The notes: a model not told the origin generated them from the letters alone. Shown: positions 49,602 to 62,311, counted from the stretch's first letter. The stretch: DNA of 64,000 bases from Streptomyces olivaceus (GCF_000721235.1 NZ_JOFH01000005.1:171697-235696); one strand, 5' to 3'. A program made the numbers and translations.

Positions 49602-52600
49602 TCACTCGTCCCGGCGGCCGAGCTGCGTGTTGATGAAACTGAACAGTTCGTCGTCGGAGGCCGCCGTCAGTGTCGCCACGTCGCCCTCGGCGCTCGCCGC
49701 CTCCGCCGGACCCGAGAGCCGGCTCAGCAGGTCTCGCGCCCGGCCGACGAGCACGTCGCGCACTTCCGTCTCCTCGGTCGGCAGCGCGGAGAGCGACGCC
49801 TCCAGCCGGTCGAACTCGGCCAGTGCCGCGTCCGTCGGCGACGGCACGGCGGCGGCCACCTCGGAGCGCAGGAACGAGGCCAGGATCGTCGGATTCGGGT
49901 AGTCGAAGACCAGCGTCACCGGCAGCCGCAACCCGGTCGCCGCGTTGAGCCGGTTGCGCAGCTGGACGGCGATCATCGAGTCGAAGCCGACGTCCTTGAA
50001 GGCCCGCCTGTGATCGATCTCCTGCGGAGAGTCGTGGCCGAGCACGGCCGCGACGTGCGAGCAGACCAGATCGAGCACGGCCGGTTCCCGGTCCTCCTCC
50101 GGCAGCGCGGCGAGCTTCTCGATCAGGGCCGCGCCGCGTTCGGCCGAGGCCGGGGACTCCGCCGTCCGCAGCTGGCGGACGTCCGGCAGGTCGGCCAGCA
50201 GCGGGCTGGGCCGCAGCGAGGTGAAGCGGGCATGGAACCGGGCCCATTCGACTCGTGCGACGACCGGGCACGGTTCGTCCTCGGCGACAATCCGGTCCAG
50301 GGTCGCCAGACCGGAGTCCACCGGCAGCAGGGGCAGACCTCCGCGGCGCAGCGAGTCGGCCGTCTCCTCGTCCTCGGCCAGCATTCCGGCCTCCCACGGG
50401 CCCCACGCCACCGAGACGGTGCGGCCGCCGCGGTCGTGCCGTTCCCGCGCCAGGGCATCGAGGTAGGCGTTGGCCGCCGAGTACGCGGACTGGTTGCCGA
50501 CGCCCCAGGTCGCCGAGATGGAGCCGAACAGCAGCACGGTCTGGATGCTGTCGTGGTCGAGCAGCTCGTCGAGGTGCGCCGCACCGAGCACCTTGGCCGC
50601 CAGGATGTCGCCGAACTCGGTCAGCGTCGTGTCGGCGATCGGTCCGCCGTCGAGACTGGCCGCGGCGTGCACGACCGCGGTCAGCGGGCGATCGGCGGGA
50701 ACGGAGGCCAGCAACTCGGCCACGGCGGCCCGGTCCGTGACGTCGCAGGCCGTCACCGAGACCGAGACGCCCCGGGCGGCCAGTTCCTCGACCAGGCGCC
50801 GGGCCCCTGCCGCCTCGGCGCCGCTGCGGCTGGCGAGCACCAGATGTTCGGCACCGCGGTCGGCCAGCCAGCGGGCCACTTCGGCACCGAGGCCACCCGT
50901 GCCACCCGTCACCAGCACGGTACCGCTCGGCCGCCACTCGGGCGGCTCCTGGTCGGGTGCCGCCGCCCTGACCAGACGGCGGGCCAGGACGGCCCCGGAG
51001 CGTACGGCGACCTCGTTCTCGCCGTTGCCCGCGAGCACACCGGCCAGTTCGGCGACCGCGTGGTCGTCCACCGTCTCCGGCAGATCGATCAGGCCACCCC
51101 AGAGCCGCGGGTGTTCGAGGCCGGCGACACGTCCGAATCCCCAGACCAGCGCCTGGGCGGGCGAGCCGATGCGGTCCTGGGGGCCGGCCGCCACCGCGCC
51201 CCGGGTCACCGCCCAGACCGGGGCGTCGAGTTCGGCGTCGAGCAGGGCCTGGGTGAGCACCACCGTGCCCGCGAGCCCCTGGGGCAGCGCCGCCGCGTCC
51301 TCGCACGGGGTCTCGTCCTCGGCCAGCAGCGACAGCACCCCGACCGGGCCCGTGCCGTTGGCCGCGAACTCGCGGAGCCGCTGGGCCAGCGCCGCCCGGT
51401 CGAGGTCGCCGCACGGTACGACCCAGGTCTCCAATTTCGGTGTGTGGGCGGCGAGTCGGCGCACGGTCTCCGAGGCCCAGCCCCCGGCCGGCTGCCCCTC
51501 GGGGACCACCGCCAGCCAGGTACCGTCGATCGGCGTACGCGTGCCGTCGGGCAGCGCGCGCCACGTGACGCGGTAGTTCGCGTCGTCGGCGTCCGTGTCG
51601 TCCGCGGCGTTCACGGCGCTCCGCAGCTGTGCACGACTGACCGGCCTCGCGACGACGGAGTCGAAGGAGGCGACGGGGTCGCCCGCGCCGTCGGCCAGCA
51701 GCATCGTGGAGGAGTCGGGGCCGTTGCGCCGGAAAGCGACCCGGAGCGAGCTGGTTCCCCGGGTGTGCACGGTGATGCCGTTCCAGGAGAACGGCATCAC
51801 CGCCTGGCTCTCGCTGTCGATCAGTCCGGCGACCGGCACCTGCAGGGCGGCGTCCAGCAGCGCCGGGTGCAGGCCGAACCGCCCCGCCTCGGCACGGACC
51901 GTGTCCGGCAGCGCGACCTCGCCGTACATGTCCTCGCCGTCCCGCCACAGCGCACGGATCCCGGCGAAGGCGGGCCCGTAGGCGTATCCGCGCTCGGCGA
52001 GCCGTTCGTAGAGGCCGGTCACCTCGACCGCCTCCGCGCCGGCCGGCGGCCAGGCCCTCAGGTCGCCCGGCACCGGGCCGGTACCGACGGGAGCGAGCGT
52101 GCCTTCCGCGTGCAGGATCCACCTGCTGTCGGTGCCCGACCCGGTGCGCCGCGAGTGCACGGTGACCGGACGCCGACCGGTGGAGTCGGCGGCGCCGACC
52201 GCGACCTGCACCGCCACACCCGACTTCTCCGAGAGCACCAGCGGTGCCTGGAAGGTTAGTTCCTCCAAGCGGGCGCAGTCGACGTGACGCCCGGCGTGGG
52301 TGACCAGCTCGACGAAGGCGGCTCCGGGGAGCAGGAGGGTGCCGAGCACGACGTGGTCGGCCAGCCACGGATGGGTCGCCAGCGACCACCTGCCGGTGAA
52401 GAGCACCTGGTCCTCGCCGGCGCGTTCCACGGCGGCGCCCAGCAGGGGGTGATCGGCGGACGCCAGCCCCAGGTCGGCGGCGCTCGCGGTCACCGCGCCG
52501 GCGGGCTCGACCCACAGCCGGCGGTGCTGGAACGCGTAAGTGGGCAGGTCGATCCGGCCACCGGCGGGAAACACCTTCCCCCAGCCGACCGTTGCCCCGT

Positions 52601-55600
52601 GCACGAAGGCCGTGGCCAGGGAGCGGGTGAACGCGACGTCACCGCCGTTGCGCCGCAACGACCACGACGCTGCGACCTCGGCGTCCCGCGCCTCGGCCAC
52701 CGCCTCGACCGCGTCGACGAGGGCCGGGTGCGCGCTCAGCTCCACGAAGCAGCCGTGCCCGTCGTCCAGAAGAGCCTCGACGGCCTCGCTGAACCGCACC
52801 GTCTCCCGGAGATTGCGGTACCAGTAGTCGGCGTCCAGCCCGGTGCCGTCGACCCGCCCGCCGGTGACCGTGGAGTAGAACGGTACTTCCGCCTCCGCGG
52901 GCACGACGTCGGCCAGCGCGTCGACGAGCTCGGCGCGCAGTTCGTCCACCGCGTTCGAGTGCGACGCGTAGTCGACCAGGAGCGTGCGCACCGGGACCTC
53001 CTCGGCCGCGAGCGCCGCGCACAGGCTCTGCAGTTCGTCGGCGGCGCCGGAGACGACCACCGACCGCGGCCCGTTGACCGCGGCGACGCCGAGCCCCGGG
53101 TGGTCGGCGAGCCGTTCCCGGACCCGGGCGACCGGCAGACCGATCCAGCCCATCCCGCCGCGCTCGGTCAGGCCGGCGATCAGACGCGAGCGCAACCCGG
53201 CGATGCGGGCGCCGTCGGCCGGCGTGAGGACACCGGCCACCACGGCCGCCGCGATCTCGCCCTGCGAGTGACCGACCACCGCTGCCGGTTCGACCCCGAG
53301 CGACCTCCACAGCCGTGCCAGGGACACCATCACCGCGAACAGCACGGGCTGCACCACGTCCACCCGCTCCAGACCCGGCGCGCCCGGAGCGCCGGTGAGC
53401 ACGTCCGACAGCGAGGCGCCGTTCCAGTCGACGTGCGGGGCCAGCGCCGCGTCGCACTCGGTCATGGCGGCGGCGAACAGCGGGCTGCTGTTCCAGAGAT
53501 CGAGGGCCATGCCACTCCACTGGCCACCCTGACCCGCGAAGACGAAGACCGGCTGGTTCGCGTCGCCGCCGTCGCCCAGCACCACGTCCTCGTGGGAGTC
53601 CGTCGTGCCGCCGGCGATCGCCGTGAGCCCCGCGGTCAGCGCGCCCAGGTCCTCGGCGAGCACCACGGCCCGGTGCTCCAGCGTGGCCCGGCCGCCGAGC
53701 GAGCGGCCGAGGGCGTCGAGGTCCACCTCCGGGTGCTCCGCGAGGTGGGCGCCGAGCCTGGCCGCCTGATCGCGCAGTGCCGCCGCGCCGCGAGCCGAGA
53801 GGACGAACGGCTTGACGGACTGCGCGAGCACCTGACCGGACCCGGGCGGAGCGGGCGGCCCCTCCAGCCCCTCCGGCTCCTTCGGTGCCTCTTCCAGCAC
53901 CACGTGCACGTTGGTGCCGCTGATTCCGAACGCGGAGACGGCACCGAGCCGGGGCCGGTCGCGCTCCGGCCACTCCTGTGCCGAGGTCAGCAGCTTCACG
54001 CCACCGTCCGACCAGTCCACGTGCGGGGTGGGCTCCTCGGCGTTCAACGTCCGGGGCAGCCGGCCGTGCCGCAGCGCCTGGACCATCTTGATCACCCCGG
54101 CCACGCCGGCGGCCGCCTGCGCGTGGCCCAGGTTCGACTTCAGGGAGCCGAGCCAGAGCGGGGCCTCCTCGGTGTGCTCCCGCCCGTACGTCGCCAGCAG
54201 CGCCTGCGCCTCGATCGGGTCGCCGAGCCTGGTGCCGGTGCCGTGCCCCTCCACGACGTCCACATCGGCGGCGGAGACACCGGCATTGGCCAGCGCCTCT
54301 CGGATCACCCGCTGCTGCGAGCGGCCGTTGGGCGCGGTCAGCCCGTTGGAGGCGCCGTCCTGGTTCACCGCGGAGCCCTTCACCACCGCGAGGACCTGGT
54401 GGCCGTTGCGGCGGGCGTCCGACAGACGCTCCAGTACGAGCAGCCCGACGCCCTCGGCCCAGCCGGTGCCGTCCGCGTCCGCGCCGAACGCCCGGCAGCG
54501 GCCGTCCGCGGAGAGGCCGCCCTGCAGCGCGAACTCCTGGAACACCACCGGCGTGGACATCACGGCCACACCGCCGGCCAGCGCGAGGTCGGACTCACCG
54601 GTCCGCAGCGCCTGGGCCGCCATGTGCAGCGTGGTCAGCGAGGACGAGCAGGCGGTGTCGACCGTCAGCGCGGGGCCCTCGAGGCCGAACTCGTAGGCGA
54701 TGCGGCCCGAGGCCACGCTGGGCGCCGTCCCGGTCAGCAGGTGGCCGTCGAGACCGCGCGATTCGAGCGCGAGCAGGTTGGCGTAGTCGTGGGCGCTGAG
54801 GCCGACGAACACGCCGGTCTTCGTGCCGCGCAGCGCCGACGGGTCGATACCGGCACGCTCGAACGCCTCCCACGCCGACTCCAGCAGCAGCCGCTGCTGC
54901 GGGTCCATCGCGGTGGCCTCACGCGGTGAGATGCCGAAGAACTCGGGATCGAATTCGGTAGCTCCGTGCAGGAAGCCGGCCGCCCGGGCGTTGGTCGTGC
55001 CCGAGCGGCCGGGCTCGGGATCGAACAACTCGGCCAGGTTCCAGCCGCGGTCGGACGGGAACTCCGTGGCGGCGTCCCGGCCCTCCTCGACCATGGCCCA
55101 CAACGCCTCCGGCGAGTCGACCCCGCCGCCGTAGCGGCACGCCATGCCGACGACGGCGATCGCGTCGCCGCCGGTGTCCGCCGCGGCGACCGCGGGTGCC
55201 GCCGACGCGGAGGAGCCGGCGCTGAGCACCTCGCCGAGCACGTACTCGGTCAGCGAAGTGAGGTCCGGGTAGTCGAAGACCACCGTTGCGGGCAGCCGCA
55301 GGCCGGTGAAGGCGGTGATCCGGTTGCGCAGCTCCACCGCGGCCAGCGAATCGAAGCCGATGTCCCTGAACGTCCGGTCCGGCGAGAGTTTCGACGCCGA
55401 CGCGTGCCCGAGCACCGCCGCGGTCTCGGCGGCGAGAGCGTCCAGGACGATCCGGTGCCGGGCGGCCGGCGGCCGGGCGAGCAGACGGCGGGTCCACGAG
55501 CCGGCGCCGCCGCCACTGGCGACGGTGGCACGCCGCACCCGCCCGGAGACCTGGTTGCGCAGCAGGGGCGGCACCTCTCCGCGGAACGCGGCCAGGTCGA

Positions 55601-58600
55601 GCCGGACCGGCAGCACGACCGGGGCCCCGACGGTGAGGGCCGCGTCGAAGAGGGACAGGCCCTCCTCGTCGGACAGCGGCTTGATGCCGGCGCGTGCCAT
55701 CCGTTCCCAGTCGGCCTCCTTCAGGGAGGTCGTCATGTGGCTCGTGGCGGCCCACAGGCCCCAGTCGAGCGAGACGGCGGGCAGCCCCAGCGCACGGCGG
55801 TGCCGGGCGAGAGCGTCCAGGAACGCGTTGGCGGCGGCGTAATTGGCCTGGCCCGGTGCGCCGAACGCCCCGACGGCCGAGGAGAACAGCACGAAGGCGG
55901 AGAGGTCGAGGTCCTGGGTCAGTTCGTGGAGGAGCCAGCCGGCGTCCACCTTGGGACGCAGCACGGTGTCCACCTGCTCGGTCGTCAGCGAGCCGACGAC
56001 ACCGTCGTCGCTGGTGCCCGCGATGTGCACGACCGCCGTCAGCGGATGTTCGGCGGGGATCGCGTCCAGCACCCCGAGCAGCGACGCGCGGTCGGAGACG
56101 TCACAGGCGGCAGTCGTCACCGACGCGCCCAGCCCGGTCAGCTCGGCGGCGAACTCGGTGGCGCCGGGGGCGTCCGGGCCGCGCCGGCTCGCCAGCACGA
56201 GGTGGCGTACGCCGTGTTCGGCGACCAGGTGCCGGGCGACCAGGCCGCCCAGCGCGCCGGAGGCGCCGGTCACGAGCACGGTCCCGGCCGGATCGACGGG
56301 CACCGGGACGGTCAGGGCGATCTTGCCGATGTGCCGGGCCTGGCTGAGGAACCTCAGCGCGTCCGGGGCCCGGCGGACGTCCCAGGTGGTGGTCGGAGGC
56401 AGGGTCAGAACGCCCCGGCCGAACAGGTCCAGCAGCTCGGTCAACATCTCGTGGACCCGTTCGGGGGCGACCGCGAGCAGGTCGAACGCCTGATAGCGCA
56501 CACCGGGGAACGCCTCGGCCGCCCAGTCGGCGTCGCGGATGTCGGTCTTGCCCATCTCGACGAACCGGCCGCCGCGCGGCAGCAGGCGCAGCGAGGCGTC
56601 CACGAGCTCGTTGGTGAGCGAGTTGAGGACCACGTCGACGCCGCGGCCGTCGGTGGCGCCGAGCAGATCGGACTCGAACTGCGCGGTGCGGGAGTTCGAG
56701 ACGCGTTCGCCGGGAATGCCGAGCTCGCGAACGGCCGCCCACTTGGCGGGGCCGGCGGTGGCGAAGATCTCGGCGCCCAGATGGGTGGCCAGCTGCACGG
56801 CCGCCATGCCGACACCACCGGCGGCGGCGTGCACGAGCACGGACTCGCCGGGTTGCAGGTCGGCCACGTCGACGAGCCCGAAGTACGCGGTCAGGTAGGT
56901 GATCGGGACGGTCGAGGCCTCCAGGTACGACCACTCGTCCGGGATCGGTACCACCATCCGGTGGTCGCCCACGGCCACCGGCCCGAACGGCCCGAAGAAC
57001 AGGCCCATCACCCGGTCTCCGGGCTCGAGACCGGTGACTCCCGGGCCGACCTCGGTCACCACTCCGGCCGCCTCGCCGCCGAGCACCTCCTGACCGCGGA
57101 CCAGGCCCAGGGTGGACATGACGTCCCGGAAGTTCACGCCGGCGGCCCGGACGGCTATCCGCACCTCGCCCTCGGCCAGCGGCGCTACCGCCTCCGGCGA
57201 CTCGATCAGGGCGAGCCCGTCGAAAGTGCCGGGATCCGGGGCGGACAGGCGCCAGGCGGCCGTCTCCGCCGGCACGGTGAGCGTCGTCGAGGAGGAGACC
57301 TTGGCCAGGCGCGGCACCAGGGTCGTGCCGGCGCGTACGGCGACCTCGTCCTCCCCGGCGCCGAGCGCCGCCTCCACGGCGGTGTCGGGCTCGCCGGGCG
57401 CGAGGTCGACCTGGACGAGCCGGCCCGGGTTCTCGGCACGCGCCGAGCGGAACAGGCCGTGCAGGGCCGCACCGGTCAGGTCGCGGACGTGTTCACCCTC
57501 GTACGTGGCCAGCGCGCCCCGGGTGACCAGGACCAGCCGTGAGGCGGCCAGCCGTTCGTCGGCCAGCCAGTGGCGCACCAGCTCCAGCATCCGGTTGACA
57601 CCCGAGTGCACGCTCGCGGCCACGTCGTCGTCGTGGTCGGGACCGGGAGCGGCCAGCACCACGGTGGGCACCTCGCCCCCCGCGTCGAGGGCGGCCTGCA
57701 GCGCGGGGAAGCCGTCGTACGCCGTGCCCGTCGTGGGCGCGCCGCCGCCCAGGTTCGCCCAGCCGGCGGGCGACGGGGCCTCGGCCTCACCGGCGGGAAC
57801 CCACTCGATCTCGTAGAGGGGGCCACGGGCCTTGGAAGTACTCTCGGCGATCTGCTCCGCGGTGGCGGACCGCAAGGTCAGCGAGTCGACGGACAGCACC
57901 GTGCGGCCGGTCCCGTCGGCGACCAGCAGTGCCACCGTGTCGGTCCCCACCGGAGTCAGCCGAACGCGCAGCGCGGAGGCACCGACGGCGTGCAGCCGGA
58001 CGCCCGACCACACGAAGGGGACGGCACCCTCGGTGGTGCCGGTGACCGCGATCGCGTGCAGCGCGGCGTCCAGCAGGGCGGGGTGCATGCCGTACGCGCC
58101 GGCGTCGCCCACCTGCTCGGGCAGCGCCACCTCGGCGAAGACCTCCCCGTCACGCAGCCAGGCGGCCTTCAGACCGCGGAACACCGGCCCGTAGCCGTAC
58201 CCGGCCGCGGCGAACGTCTCGTAGAAGTCGCCGACTCCGACCTCCTCGACACCGGCGGGCGGCCACTCGGCCATCTCGGGATCGTCGCGGCCCGCGCCGG
58301 CGGTCCCCGAGACGAAACCGCCGGCGTGCCGTGTCCAGGCCGCCTCGGTGTCGGGGGAGTCCGGGTCCTGCTGCTGCGACCAGATGGTGATCGACCGCCG
58401 GTCGGTGGACTCCTCCGGCTCGCCGACCACGATCTGCAGCGCCACGCCGCCCCGCTCCAGCAGCAGCGGAGCCTCGATGGTCAGGTCCTCGACCAGCTCA
58501 CAGCCGACCTGGTCCGCCGCGCGCAGCGCGAACTCGACGAACGCGGTGCCGGGCAGCAGGGTGCGGCCGAACAGGGCGTGGTCGGCGAGCCAGGGCTGGG

Positions 58601-61415
58601 CGGAGAGCGACAGCCGGCCGGTGCACAGGAAGCCGCCGTCGTTGGCGAGCGATACGCCGGCACCCAGGAGCGGGGCGTCCACCGAGCGCAGGCCGACCGA
58701 ACCGAGGTCGTGCCCTCCGACGTGGCTCGTCTCCAGCCAGAAGCGTTCGTGCTGGAACGCGTAGGTGGGCAGGTCGACACTTCGGGCGCCGGTGCCGGCG
58801 AAGAAGGCGGCCCAGTCCACCTCGACACCGGCGGCGTGCAGGGTGGCCATCGCCACGGAGACGCATTCCACCTCGTCGCGCCGGCTGCGGAGGGACGGCG
58901 TGACCACCACCGACGCGTCGCCGTAGCACTTGCGTACGTCGCTGCTCATCGACGCGGCGGGCGACAGTTCGACGAGTCGGGTGACGCCGCGCTCGCGCAG
59001 CCGGGCCACGCCGCCGACGAGGTCCACCGGTTCGCGCATCTGCCGCACCCAGAACTCGGGGGTGCACAGCACCTCGGCGGGCACCACCAGCGGGATGGTC
59101 GGAGGCGAATAGGTCAACGTCTCGACCACGGCCCGGAACTGCGCCTGGATCGGCTCCATCGTGACTGAGTGGCCCGCGACGCCGACCCGCAGCGTGCGGC
59201 ACGAGTGGCCGAGCTCGGTCAGTCGTGCCACGGCCGCCTCGACCGGGCCCTCCAGTCCCGAGAGGGTGACTGAGCCAGGGCTGTTGATACCGGCGAGCGA
59301 CACGCCCTCGAAGCCGGCGATGACCGGCTCCACCACGTCGGCGCCGGCCGCGACCGAGACCATCACGCCGGCGGCCGAGGTCTGGATCAGCCTGGCCCGG
59401 GCGGTGACCATGGTGGCCGCGTCCTCGAGCGACAGCACACCCGCGACGTGCGCCGCCGCGATGTCTCCGCAGGACTGGCCGAGCAGGTGGTCGGGGCGCA
59501 GCCCCCACGACTCGACCAGCCGGTAGAGCGCCACCTCGATCGCGAACAGCGCGGGATGCGCGTACTCGGGCCGGTCCAGCGTCGGGCCGCCCTCGGCGAT
59601 GATCCGCGGCAGCTCGGGGTCGAGCCACCCCAGCACCTCCGAGTACGCCGTGGCGAAGACCGGGAACGCGGCCGCGAGCTGGGCGCCCATGCCGGTGCGC
59701 TGCGAGCCCTGTCCGGGGAACAACACCGCGGTGAGACCGCGGGACTCGGTGCCGACGATCGCCGTGGCACCGCTGCCGCCGCCGGCCAGCAGGTCGAGCT
59801 GCGCGAGGAGGTCCTCCTTGGTGCCCGCGACCACGGCGGCGCGGTGCTCGAACGTCGTACGGCGCAGCGCGAGCGACTTCGCGACGTCGAGCAGGGCGAC
59901 GTCCTCCTCGGCGAGCCAGTCGCGCAGCCGCGTCGCCTGGCCGGCCAGGGCCTGCGGAGTACGGGCGGAGAGGAGGAACGGCAAGGCGGTCGGCTGCGCG
60001 CTGACCGGTTCGGCCTCGACCGCCTCCGGCGCGGGCGCCTCCTCGATGATGACGTGCGCGTTGGTACCGCTCATGCCGAACGACGACACGCCTGCCCGGC
60101 GCGGCCACTCGTTCTCCGGCCACGGGCGGTTCTCCGTCAACACCTCGACGCCGCCGGCCGACCAGTCCACTTCGTGCGTCGGCTCGTCCACGTGCAGCGT
60201 CTTGGGGAGGACGCCGTGGCGCATGGCCATCACCGCCTTGATCACACCGGCGACGCCCGCGGCCGCCTGGGTGTGACCCACGTTCGACTTCAGGGAGCCC
60301 AGCCACAGCGGCTCCCCGTTCTTCTTCTTGCGTCCGTACGTGGCCAGCAGGGCCTGCGCCTCGATCGGGTCGCCCAGCCGGGTGCCGGTGCCGTGCCCCT
60401 CGACCAGGTCGACCTGCTCCATCGGAACCTGGCCGTCGGCCAGCGCCGCCTGGATGACCCGTTGCTGGGAGGGTCCGTTGGGAGCGGTCAGGCCGTTGGA
60501 GGCACCGTCCTGGTTGATCGCCGAACCACGGATGACGGCCAGTACCGGGTGGCCGTTGGCCTGTGCGTCGGAGAGCCGCTCGAGCAGGACCAGGCCGACC
60601 CCCTCCGACCAGCCGGTGCCGTCGGCGGTGTCCGCGTACGCCTTGCACCGGCCGTTGGGCGCGATGCCGCGCTGCCGGCTGAAGTCGACCATGACCAGGG
60701 GCGAGCACATCGACGCGACGCCGCCGGCCAGAGCCATCGTGGACTCGCCGCGGCGCAGGGCCCGGATGGCGTAGTCCATCGCGACCAACGAGGAGGAACA
60801 GGCGGTGTCGACGGTGACGGCGGGGCCCTCGAGGCCGAACGTGTACGCGACGCGGCCGGAGAGCACGCTGGGTGCGTTGCCCAGCAGCAGATAGCCGTCG
60901 ACCTCGCGGGGCGCCGTGACGGTCAACGGCACGTAGTCATGGGTGTTGGAGCCGATGAACACACCCGTCTCGGTGCCGCGGAGGGTCTCCGGGTCGATGC
61001 CGGCACGTTCGAACGACTCCCAGGCGGCCTCGAGGACGATCCGCTGCTGCGGGTCCATGGCGAGAGCCTCGCGCGGGGAGATGCCGAAGAAGTCCGCGTC
61101 GAAGTCGGCCAGGCCGGACATGAAGCCGCCCTCGCGGGTGTACGTCTTTCCGGGTTTGCCGGGCTCCGGGTCGTAGATGCTGTCCATGTCCCAGCCCCGG
61201 TCGGTCGGCGAGTCGCCGATCGCGTCGGTGCCACTGGAGACCAGTTCCCAGAGGTCCTCCGGCGACCAGACGTCGCCGGGCAAGCGGCACGCCATCGAGA
61301 CGATGGCGATCGGCTCGGTGTCCTGGGCCTCTCTCTCCGTGATCTTCTTGCGAGCCTGGTAGAGGTCGCTCGTGACCAACTTGAGATACTGGCGAAGCTT
61401 GTCCTCGTTCTCCAT
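49602..61415 (-). CDS. Type I PKS, two extension modules (KS-AT-DH-ER-KR-ACP / KS-AT-DH-KR-ACP)
   Basis: A 3937-residue bimodular PKS. Docking helix ([20 protein letters not shown]). Module 1: KS Cys206 (TACSSS); AT with Ser648 in GQSCGD (not GHSxGE) and VAGH (His749), which suggests ethylmalonyl or a larger extender; DH His946 and Asp1116; ER with the HAAAGGVG loop near 1533; KR with Tyr1859; ACP Ser2023. Module 2: KS Cys2256; AT Ser2717 in GHSQGE and YASH (His2819), methylmalonyl type; DH His3021 and Asp3188; KR with Tyr3645 and a Trp upstream in ATWGVG; ACP Ser3813. The C-terminal docking segment is [14 protein letters not shown], which fits the docking helix of the next protein. Start at 61415 chosen because the docking helix begins there; ribosome site weak. 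Confidence 0.96.
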   Translation of the reverse strand: MENEDKLRQYLKLVTSDLYQARKKITEREAQDTEPIAIVSMACRLPGDVWSPEDLWELVSSGTDAIGDSPTDRGWDMDSIYDPEPGKPGKTYTREGGFMSGLADFDADFFGISPREALAMDPQQRIVLEAAWESFERAGIDPETLRGTETGVFIGSNTHDYVPLTVTAPREVDGYLLLGNAPSVLSGRVAYTFGLEGPAVTVDTACSSSLVAMDYAIRALRRGESTMALAGGVASMCSPLVMVDFSRQRGIAPNGRCKAYADTADGTGWSEGVGLVLLERLSDAQANGHPVLAVIRGSAINQDGASNGLTAPNGPSQQRVIQAALADGQVPMEQVDLVEGHGTGTRLGDPIEAQALLATYGRKKKNGEPLWLGSLKSNVGHTQAAAGVAGVIKAVMAMRHGVLPKTLHVDEPTHEVDWSAGGVEVLTENRPWPENEWPRRAGVSSFGMSGTNAHVIIEEAPAPEAVEAEPVSAQPTALPFLLSARTPQALAGQATRLRDWLAEEDVALLDVAKSLALRRTTFEHRAAVVAGTKEDLLAQLDLLAGGGSGATAIVGTESRGLTAVLFPGQGSQRTGMGAQLAAAFPVFATAYSEVLGWLDPELPRIIAEGGPTLDRPEYAHPALFAIEVALYRLVESWGLRPDHLLGQSCGDIAAAHVAGVLSLEDAATMVTARARLIQTSAAGVMVSVAAGADVVEPVIAGFEGVSLAGINSPGSVTLSGLEGPVEAAVARLTELGHSCRTLRVGVAGHSVTMEPIQAQFRAVVETLTYSPPTIPLVVPAEVLCTPEFWVRQMREPVDLVGGVARLRERGVTRLVELSPAASMSSDVRKCYGDASVVVTPSLRSRRDEVECVSVAMATLHAAGVEVDWAAFFAGTGARSVDLPTYAFQHERFWLETSHVGGHDLGSVGLRSVDAPLLGAGVSLANDGGFLCTGRLSLSAQPWLADHALFGRTLLPGTAFVEFALRAADQVGCELVEDLTIEAPLLLERGGVALQIVVGEPEESTDRRSITIWSQQQDPDSPDTEAAWTRHAGGFVSGTAGAGRDDPEMAEWPPAGVEEVGVGDFYETFAAAGYGYGPVFRGLKAAWLRDGEVFAEVALPEQVGDAGAYGMHPALLDAALHAIAVTGTTEGAVPFVWSGVRLHAVGASALRVRLTPVGTDTVALLVADGTGRTVLSVDSLTLRSATAEQIAESTSKARGPLYEIEWVPAGEAEAPSPAGWANLGGGAPTTGTAYDGFPALQAALDAGGEVPTVVLAAPGPDHDDDVAASVHSGVNRMLELVRHWLADERLAASRLVLVTRGALATYEGEHVRDLTGAALHGLFRSARAENPGRLVQVDLAPGEPDTAVEAALGAGEDEVAVRAGTTLVPRLAKVSSSTTLTVPAETAAWRLSAPDPGTFDGLALIESPEAVAPLAEGEVRIAVRAAGVNFRDVMSTLGLVRGQEVLGGEAAGVVTEVGPGVTGLEPGDRVMGLFFGPFGPVAVGDHRMVVPIPDEWSYLEASTVPITYLTAYFGLVDVADLQPGESVLVHAAAGGVGMAAVQLATHLGAEIFATAGPAKWAAVRELGIPGERVSNSRTAQFESDLLGATDGRGVDVVLNSLTNELVDASLRLLPRGGRFVEMGKTDIRDADWAAEAFPGVRYQAFDLLAVAPERVHEMLTELLDLFGRGVLTLPPTTTWDVRRAPDALRFLSQARHIGKIALTVPVPVDPAGTVLVTGASGALGGLVARHLVAEHGVRHLVLASRRGPDAPGATEFAAELTGLGASVTTAACDVSDRASLLGVLDAIPAEHPLTAVVHIAGTSDDGVVGSLTTEQVDTVLRPKVDAGWLLHELTQDLDLSAFVLFSSAVGAFGAPGQANYAAANAFLDALARHRRALGLPAVSLDWGLWAATSHMTTSLKEADWERMARAGIKPLSDEEGLSLFDAALTVGAPVVLPVRLDLAAFRGEVPPLLRNQVSGRVRRATVASGGGAGSWTRRLLARPPAARHRIVLDALAAETAAVLGHASASKLSPDRTFRDIGFDSLAAVELRNRITAFTGLRLPATVVFDYPDLTSLTEYVLGEVLSAGSSASAAPAVAAADTGGDAIAVVGMACRYGGGVDSPEALWAMVEEGRDAATEFPSDRGWNLAELFDPEPGRSGTTNARAAGFLHGATEFDPEFFGISPREATAMDPQQRLLLESAWEAFERAGIDPSALRGTKTGVFVGLSAHDYANLLALESRGLDGHLLTGTAPSVASGRIAYEFGLEGPALTVDTACSSSLTTLHMAAQALRTGESDLALAGGVAVMSTPVVFQEFALQGGLSADGRCRAFGADADGTGWAEGVGLLVLERLSDARRNGHQVLAVVKGSAVNQDGASNGLTAPNGRSQQRVIREALANAGVSAADVDVVEGHGTGTRLGDPIEAQALLATYGREHTEEAPLWLGSLKSNLGHAQAAAGVAGVIKMVQALRHGRLPRTLNAEEPTPHVDWSDGGVKLLTSAQEWPERDRPRLGAVSAFGISGTNVHVVLEEAPKEPEGLEGPPAPPGSGQVLAQSVKPFVLSARGAAALRDQAARLGAHLAEHPEVDLDALGRSLGGRATLEHRAVVLAEDLGALTAGLTAIAGGTTDSHEDVVLGDGGDANQPVFVFAGQGGQWSGMALDLWNSSPLFAAAMTECDAALAPHVDWNGASLSDVLTGAPGAPGLERVDVVQPVLFAVMVSLARLWRSLGVEPAAVVGHSQGEIAAAVVAGVLTPADGARIAGLRSRLIAGLTERGGMGWIGLPVARVRERLADHPGLGVAAVNGPRSVVVSGAADELQSLCAALAAEEVPVRTLLVDYASHSNAVDELRAELVDALADVVPAEAEVPFYSTVTGGRVDGTGLDADYWYRNLRETVRFSEAVEALLDDGHGCFVELSAHPALVDAVEAVAEARDAEVAASWSLRRNGGDVAFTRSLATAFVHGATVGWGKVFPAGGRIDLPTYAFQHRRLWVEPAGAVTASAADLGLASADHPLLGAAVERAGEDQVLFTGRWSLATHPWLADHVVLGTLLLPGAAFVELVTHAGRHVDCARLEELTFQAPLVLSEKSGVAVQVAVGAADSTGRRPVTVHSRRTGSGTDSRWILHAEGTLAPVGTGPVPGDLRAWPPAGAEAVEVTGLYERLAERGYAYGPAFAGIRALWRDGEDMYGEVALPDTVRAEAGRFGLHPALLDAALQVPVAGLIDSESQAVMPFSWNGITVHTRGTSSLRVAFRRNGPDSSTMLLADGAGDPVASFDSVVARPVSRAQLRSAVNAADDTDADDANYRVTWRALPDGTRTPIDGTWLAVVPEGQPAGGWASETVRRLAAHTPKLETWVVPCGDLDRAALAQRLREFAANGTGPVGVLSLLAEDETPCEDAAALPQGLAGTVVLTQALLDAELDAPVWAVTRGAVAAGPQDRIGSPAQALVWGFGRVAGLEHPRLWGGLIDLPETVDDHAVAELAGVLAGNGENEVAVRSGAVLARRLVRAAAPDQEPPEWRPSGTVLVTGGTGGLGAEVARWLADRGAEHLVLASRSGAEAAGARRLVEELAARGVSVSVTACDVTDRAAVAELLASVPADRPLTAVVHAAASLDGGPIADTTLTEFGDILAAKVLGAAHLDELLDHDSIQTVLLFGSISATWGVGNQSAYSAANAYLDALARERHDRGGRTVSVAWGPWEAGMLAEDEETADSLRRGGLPLLPVDSGLATLDRIVAEDEPCPVVARVEWARFHARFTSLRPSPLLADLPDVRQLRTAESPASAERGAALIEKLAALPEEDREPAVLDLVCSHVAAVLGHDSPQEIDHRRAFKDVGFDSMIAVQLRNRLNAATGLRLPVTLVFDYPNPTILASFLRSEVAAAVPSPTDAALAEFDRLEASLSALPTEETEVRDVLVGRARDLLSRLSGPAEAASAEGDVATLTAASDDELFSFINTQLGRRDE

Positions 61416-61643
61416 ACGAGCAACCCCATCTGTCTCTGTCTGTTCCAGTGGCCCGGGGGACCCCGGAGTGGTCCGGCATACCCCGGACTTGTCATGCCTG
61501 GACACGTGGCAGGCGTCTGCTGAGGCCGGCGGTCCGGCGGTCCGGCGAAGAGCTGCGCCGAAAAGGCTTGGGCGGGAGCACGATCAGAACCGCCTCTGGG
61601 CGGTCGCGTGAACAACCATGCTCTTACGTCGTCGTCGCGGGCA

Positions 61644-61659
61644 CCCCCTAACCCCCCTA
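61644..61659. repeat. Direct C-tract repeat in PKS control region
   Basis: CCCCCTA at 61644-61650 and again at 61653-61659. On the minus strand this reads TAGGGGGGTTAGGGGG, oriented toward the large PKS gene. A repeat of 9 bp suits a tandem-binding activator. Confidence 0.5.
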
Positions 61660-61701
61660 GTCGCCCTCCCGGTCGGCGCGCGGATTTCCGGGGTGTCGTT
61701 G

Positions 61702-61718
61702 TCGCAGTCGCACTGCGA
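61702..61718. promoter_or_regulatory. 17-bp dyad in PKS control region
   Basis: TCGCAGT and ACTGCGA are perfect inverse complements around CGC. Candidate operator for an unidentified regulator of the cluster. Confidence 0.5.
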
Positions 61719-61789
61719 GCATGAACCGCGAAAGCCAGACCGGTGCGTCTCGCTGGTCGCCCGCAGCGGACGAGCGAAGGGACAGCAGC

Positions 61790-62311
61790 ATGACTGCCGA
61801 GGTGTTGGACAACAAGGAGAAGCCGACGGGGACGCCGGCATTCATCTTCCGTCAGACCGCTCCGGGGCCGACACAACCGTGGAGCTGGGCGGAGAATCTG
61901 CTGAAGTCCGCGGCCACTTACTGGCTGGTCACCACCAGCCCGGACGGGCACCCGCACAGCAGGCCCCTGTGGGGCATCTGGGAGCAGGACACCTTCTGGT
62001 TCTCGAGCCAGAACCGCTCCGGCGAATTCCTGAAGGTCAACCCGCGGGCCTCCGTGAACCTGCAGGTCGGCGAGGACGTCGTGATGATCGAGGGCAGTTG
62101 CTCCCGAGTGCTCGGGAACGACGACATCAACGTGCTGGCCGAAGGCGTCGGGGTGAAATACGACTGGGAACTCACGGTGAGCGAGGATCGCGTCCACACG
62201 CGTTTCGGCCAGAGCGCTCCGGTGTTCCGGCTGAATCCCGAACGGGTCTACGGGTGGGCGGGAATTGCCGGATGGGAGTCCGCGACGAGGTGGGACTTTC
62301 CGCGGTCCTGA
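61790..62311 (+). CDS. PNPOx-like FMN/F420-binding split-barrel protein
   Basis: A 173-residue protein of the pyridoxamine 5'-phosphate oxidase-like superfamily. The segment WLVTTSPDGHPHSRPLWGIWEQDTFWFSSQNRSGEFLKVNPRASVNLQVGED (about residues 44-95) shows the strand pattern and the basic cofactor-binding loop of the family; the C-terminus has RFRLNPERVYGW-like geometry. Members bind FMN or F420 and act as reductases, oxidases or cofactor carriers; pyridoxal synthesis itself is unlikely because the substrate residues differ. A GAAGGGA site supports the ATG at 61790. Its place between two divergent PKS genes suggests a tailoring redox step (inference). Confidence 0.75.
   Translation: MTAEVLDNKEKPTGTPAFIFRQTAPGPTQPWSWAENLLKSAATYWLVTTSPDGHPHSRPLWGIWEQDTFWFSSQNRSGEFLKVNPRASVNLQVGEDVVMIEGSCSRVLGNDDINVLAEGVGVKYDWELTVSEDRVHTRFGQSAPVFRLNPERVYGWAGIAGWESATRWDFPRS

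Larger units (their letters stand above)
61416..61789. promoter_or_regulatory. Divergent control region between PKS gene and PNPOx-like gene
   Basis: A 374-base gap. It holds two direct CCCCCTA copies (61644-61650 and 61653-61659) separated by 9 bp start to start, and a perfect 7-bp dyad TCGCAGT-CGC-ACTGCGA (61702-61718). It must contain promoters for two divergent transcripts. No regulator-specific box is recognised with confidence. Confidence 0.5.

Noticed and set aside
52284..54929. 881-codon plus-strand frame inside the large PKS gene
   Set aside because: Antisense to PKS domains with clear active sites; composition is His/Arg/Gly-rich without motifs.
61690..61700. GGGGTGTCGTT as a second MITE end
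   Set aside because: Only 11 bases match the element at 20200 and no matching opposite arm is found nearby; kept as a possible coincidence.
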